A DNA stretch of 9,248 bases, taken from the NCBI GenBank assembly GCA_017420125.1, contig JAFOJR010000056.1, forward strand, positions 1 to 9,248, in the 5' to 3' direction. Each line of letters starts with the position of its first letter. Positions within the stretch are counted from its first letter, which is position 1. The DNA comes from Oscillospiraceae bacterium. Its GTDB lineage: Bacteria > Bacillota > Clostridia > Oscillospirales > Oscillospiraceae. A program made the position numbers and the translations under genes. Below, piece after piece: positions 7,949-9,248 of this stretch. The notes under the pieces are model-generated. The model did no database searches and had not been told where the DNA came from. It worked only from the letters and a program-made list of their open reading frames with translations.

Positions 7949-8094
7949 TTATAATAGATTTTTGCTCCCTTCTGTTGGAAACGATTTAAAATCAACTGAA
8001 CTTGGTACGAGCTTGTTTTTAATATCATCAATATTTAGCGCCAACTCGTCGCGGTTCTTCCCGGTTTCCCGGTTAATAATTCAAGTGATGATAT
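7949..8094 (-). pseudogene. Small reading frame broken by an 8-bp duplication, upstream of the SLH gene
   Basis: On the - strand, a frame beginning ISSLELLTGK (from 8094) is cut by a tandem repeat of AACCGGGA. Removing one 8-bp copy joins it to NRDELALNIDDIKNKL and onward to the stop at 7951-7949, giving about 45 codons in all. An excellent AAGGAGG (8108-8102) sits 7 bases before 8094, but the codon there is ATA, not ATG. A nearby ATG (8099-8097) is only 2 bases from AGGAGG and reads into a stop after 8 codons. The upstream frame also stays open without an ATG as far as the palindrome at 8161-8180, so the ancestor could have been longer. The stop lies one base before the AGGAGG of the SLH gene, so the intact frame could have been a co-transcribed leader peptide or small protein. 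I do not recognise the sequence. This call is inference from composition, frame and spacing. Confidence 0.45.
8059..8074. repeat. Tandem 8-bp duplication (TCCCGGTT x2)
   Basis: Two adjacent perfect copies of TCCCGGTT lie at 8059-8066 and 8067-8074 (+ strand reading). Eight is not a multiple of three, so the duplication shifts the frame of the small open region on the - strand. It could be a simple slippage mutation. Confidence 0.85.
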
Positions 8095-8157
8095 CGCATC
8101 CCCTCCTTCCAAATATAATTCAACACTTGTTACAGCCTGATTATGAATTCCATATTT

Positions 8158-8186
8158 AATATAGCCCAATTATGGGCTATTGTCAA
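8158..8186 (-). promoter_or_regulatory. Sigma-A promoter reading toward the SLH gene
   Basis: On the - strand, a perfect -35 TTGACA (8186-8181), a 17-base spacer and a -10 TATATT (8163-8158) form a near-consensus vegetative promoter. Transcription would start around 8151 and run through the broken small frame into the SLH gene, giving a leader of about 220 bases. The spacer is occupied almost entirely by the palindrome at 8161-8180, so a bound regulator would block it directly. Confidence 0.8.
8161..8180. promoter_or_regulatory. Palindromic operator between divergent promoters
   Basis: The inverted repeat is ATAGCCCA, ATTA, TGGGCTAT, with perfect 8-bp arms and a 4-base centre. It fills the spacer of the - strand promoter and touches the -35 of the + strand promoter for the neighbouring XRE regulator. 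The stem is too short and lacks a U-tract for a terminator, so a protein-binding site is the better reading. The divergent XRE protein is the obvious candidate ligand. Confidence 0.75.
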
Positions 8187-8209
8187 ATTTTAGGCAACTA
8201 TGTTAAATA
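8180..8209 (+). promoter_or_regulatory. Likely promoter of the 67-residue XRE regulator gene
   Basis: The -35 is TTGTCA (8180-8185). The -10 is less certain: TAAATA (8204-8209, spacer 18) or TTAAAT (8203-8208, spacer 17). The -35 shares its first base with the end of the palindrome and overlaps the -35 of the opposing promoter, so the two promoters are back to back around a single operator. The start codon follows about 30 bases later. Confidence 0.55.
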
Positions 8210-8241
8210 TACAGAAGAGATAAAAAGAGGGGGTAGTTGAT

Positions 8242-8445
8242 ATGATCTGCTACGACCGCCTCTGGAAAACGATGGCAGAGGAAGGCATCTCACAGTATAA
8301 ACTAATTAAAAATTACAATTTCAGTAGTGGACAGCTCGACCGACTTCGAAAAAATCAGCATGTCAGCACGTATACGCTTGATCGTTTATGCAGCATTCTC
8401 GAATGCAGGTTGGAGGATATCGCAGAATATCAAAAAGGGAAATGA
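8242..8445 (+). CDS. Small XRE/Cro-CI family transcriptional regulator
   Basis: A 67-residue protein consisting almost wholly of a single helix-turn-helix domain (about residues 5-62). The pattern is that of the short Cro/CI-type regulators common in Firmicutes: YDRLWKTMAEEGISQYKLIKN, a turn and recognition helix FSSGQLDRLRKNQHVS (26-41), then the helix TLDRLCSILECRLEDIAEY. There is no ligand-binding or dimerisation domain, so it probably binds as a dimer through the HTH domain alone. The start at 8242 has AGAGGGGG at 8226-8233 with 8 bases of spacing. The gene is divergent from the SLH gene and lies 61 bases from a palindrome placed inside both promoters, which suggests autorepression and control of its neighbour. 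Its last codons form part of the inverted repeat at 8433-8489. Confidence 0.9.
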   Translation: MICYDRLWKTMAEEGISQYKLIKNYNFSSGQLDRLRKNQHVSTYTLDRLCSILECRLEDIAEYQKGK

Positions 8446-8489
8446 TTGATCGCTTTTTAAACAAAACAGCGATCAATCATTTCCCTTTT
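8433..8489. terminator. 22-bp perfect inverted repeat at the end of the XRE gene
   Basis: The left arm 8433-8454 and right arm 8468-8489 are perfect complements over 22 bp, with a 13-base loop. The left arm includes the last codons and the TGA stop (8443-8445) of the regulator gene. The right arm ends in CCCTTTT on the + strand. On the - strand the hairpin is followed by TTTTTG. It is most likely an intrinsic terminator that overlaps the coding end, but the U-tract is short and the loop long for a typical one. Confidence 0.65.
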
Positions 8490-8555
8490 CAGAAGGTGAG
8501 ATTCAGACAAGGTCTATGATGGACCCGCTCCAAAGCCCGATTTCCTCAAAAAACA

Positions 8556-8598
8556 CGAAGAAACCTCTTTTGTCGTGGTAGGCAAAAGAGGTTTCTTT
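8556..8598. terminator. Bidirectional intrinsic terminator between convergent genes
   Basis: A 15-bp perfect stem (8558-8572 with 8583-8597) can be extended inward by a T-G and a C-G pair, leaving a 6-base loop. On the + strand the stem ends in TTTCTTT. On the - strand it is followed by CGTG and then TTTTTT (8553-8548). It lies 60 bases past the stop of the zinc-ribbon gene and suits that transcript best. Confidence 0.8.
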
Positions 8599-8656
8599 GC
8601 TGATTGGATACGAAAAAATAGATTTGAATTTTTGAAAAACATCTAAAGATTTACGT

Positions 8657-8944
8657 TTACGCTTTGAAATTATATCCGCAATCGTGGCAATAAAATATTC
8701 TCTTGTTCCCGGAAAACCACTTTCTGCATTGCCATATATGCCCTTTGCCGGAGGCCTTCTTCATAATAGCCATCCACCAATCATAAAACAGGAACACAAG
8801 TAAGCCGATCAGCCATTTGACAAGAAGCCAAGAGATATAATAAACACCAAAAATCAGAGTCCAAAAACAACCGTTTTTGCTCCTTTCATTTGACAATTGG
8901 ACGTGTGTGCTCCCGCATTTTGGACATTTTCTGTTTACAGCCAT
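8657..8944 (-). CDS. Zinc-ribbon membrane protein of unknown function
   Basis: A 95-residue protein with a split zinc knuckle: CPKCG (Cys7, Cys10) at the N-terminus and CHDCG (Cys86, Cys89) at the C-terminus. Between them lies a strongly hydrophobic aromatic region at about 26-60 (FWTLIFGVYYISWLLVKWLIGLLVFLFYDWW, written here from 27 with Lys43 in the middle), which could form two membrane passes or a hairpin, followed by a basic stretch KKASGKGHIWQCRKW. The membrane hairpin would bring the two CxxC pairs together on one side of the membrane. The start at 8944 has AAGGAGGA (8958-8951) with 6 bases of spacing, and two in-frame TAA codons close the gene. From memory, similar short proteins occur in Firmicutes next to XRE regulators; this is not checked. 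No enzymatic function can be read. Confidence 0.85.
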   Translation of the reverse strand: MAVNRKCPKCGSTHVQLSNERSKNGCFWTLIFGVYYISWLLVKWLIGLLVFLFYDWWMAIMKKASGKGHIWQCRKWFSGNKRIFYCHDCGYNFKA

Positions 8945-8969
8945 AAAGATTCCTCCTTGAGTTTAACAC

Positions 8970-8998
8970 AAATATGACATTCAGTGAATGTCATATTT
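8970..8998. promoter_or_regulatory. 29-bp palindromic operator (site 1)
   Basis: A perfect palindrome with 14-bp arms (8970-8983 and 8985-8998) around a single central G at 8984. Its core TGACATTCAGTGAATGTCA (8975-8993) shares the TGACA-N9-TGTCA geometry with site 2. It lies at about +1 to +30 of the zinc-ribbon transcript. As RNA it would also fold into a hairpin, but it lies upstream of the gene with no useful loop, so a repressor site is preferred. Confidence 0.78.
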
Positions 8999-9004
8999 TG
9001 CTTT

Positions 9005-9033
9005 ATCTTAACATATATTGTATGTATTGACAA
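9005..9033 (-). promoter_or_regulatory. Promoter of the zinc-ribbon gene
   Basis: On the - strand, -35 TTGTCA (9033-9028), a 17-base spacer and -10 TAAGAT (9010-9005) make a good sigma-A promoter. The -35 lies inside operator site 2, and the expected start point abuts operator site 1. Transcription would run about 50 bases before the start codon at 8944. Confidence 0.7.
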
Positions 9034-9046
9034 GCACTAAATGTCA
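9028..9046. promoter_or_regulatory. Second operator copy (site 2)
   Basis: TGACAAGCACTAAATGTCA is an imperfect palindrome with the same half-sites and 9-base gap as the core of site 1; the two match at 15 of 19 positions. The centres (8984 and 9037) are 53 bp apart, about five helical turns. It overlaps the -35 of the zinc-ribbon promoter, and its last base is the first base of the AGGAG ribosome binding site of the divergent XRE gene. Confidence 0.68.
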
Positions 9047-9058
9047 GGAGCGCAAAAA

Positions 9059-9248
9059 ATGTTCATTAATAAAAGCCCTAGCGGGAAGAATAATATTTGC
9101 GGTCAAAATATTTCTGCTTTTCGCAAAAAAATGGAAATATCGCAAAGAGAACTTGCAGATAGACTACAACTTGTCGGATTGGATATAGACAAGAATGCAA
9201 TACAGCGGATAGAGTCTGGGCAGAGATTTGTAACAGATATTGAACTCA
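9059..9248 (+). CDS. XRE-family repressor, 5' part only
   Basis: The first 63 codons of a helix-turn-helix regulator; the gene runs off the window end. It begins MFINKSPSGKNNICGQNI, followed by a classic HTH: FRKKMEISQRELADRLQLVG, then a recognition region with KNAIQRIESGQRFV. The start at 9059 has AGGAG at 9046-9050 with 8 bases of spacing. It is divergent from the zinc-ribbon gene, and both TGACA-N9-TGTCA sites lie between them, so this protein is the likely ligand and autoregulator. Its own promoter is unclear; TTGCTT (8998-9003) with TATGTA (9021-9026) at 17 bases is a weak candidate. From memory, this protein type is widespread among Firmicutes accessory regions, but I cannot verify that here. 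Confidence 0.85.
   Translation, partial: MFINKSPSGKNNICGQNISAFRKKMEISQRELADRLQLVGLDIDKNAIQRIESGQRFVTDIEL

Noticed and set aside
7933..8031. Upstream start of the SLH protein at 8031
   Set aside because: It would place 33 polar residues before a clear signal peptide and has no suitable ribosome binding site, whereas AGGAGG precedes the ATG at 7932.
8490..8556. Short frame MMDPLQSPISSKN... on the + strand after the XRE gene
   Set aside because: It has about 21 codons, lacks a ribosome binding site and runs into the terminator hairpin, so there is no support for translation.

Overview
The window looks like the chromosome of a Gram-positive member of the Clostridia, possibly an Oscillospiraceae/Ruminococcaceae-like genome (low confidence). 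The clues are strong AGGAGG-type ribosome binding sites, sigma-A promoters of Firmicutes type, a surface protein with S-layer homology (SLH) repeats, and two small Firmicutes-type XRE regulators. All assignments come from reading motifs in the sequence; no database search was possible.

Positions 1-5785 hold the tryptophan biosynthesis operon on the + strand, in the order trpE (3' part only)-trpG-trpD-trpC-trpF-trpB-trpA. It converts chorismate to tryptophan. TrpE/TrpG make anthranilate, TrpD adds phosphoribose, TrpF isomerises, TrpC closes the indole ring, and TrpA/TrpB release indole and condense it with serine. The genes are tightly packed: trpE-trpG, trpD-trpC and trpC-trpF share ATGA stop/start overlaps, and trpB-trpA overlap by 8 bases, which suggests translational coupling. 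The operon ends in a strong intrinsic terminator (5749-5785). The promoter and any attenuator lie upstream of the window.

Positions 5786-6150 contain no gene I can support, only a second terminator-like hairpin (5969-6012). Next, on the - strand, is a secreted 593-residue protein with three N-terminal SLH repeats and an unrecognised C-terminal region (6151-7932). Its upstream region holds a small reading frame broken by an 8-bp tandem duplication, and a near-consensus sigma-A promoter whose 17-bp spacer is filled by a palindrome. A 67-residue XRE-family regulator gene (8242-8445, +) is read divergently from a promoter touching the same palindrome, so it probably represses itself and the SLH gene.

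From 8433 to the end the content looks accessory. Two hairpins separate the regulator from a convergent 95-residue zinc-ribbon membrane protein (8657-8944, -). The intergenic region after that has two TGACA-N9-TGTCA operators centred 53 bp apart, and the window ends inside a second XRE-family repressor (9059 onward, +). This resembles the control region of an integrated element or its remnant. I see no integrase, relaxase or attachment site inside the window.
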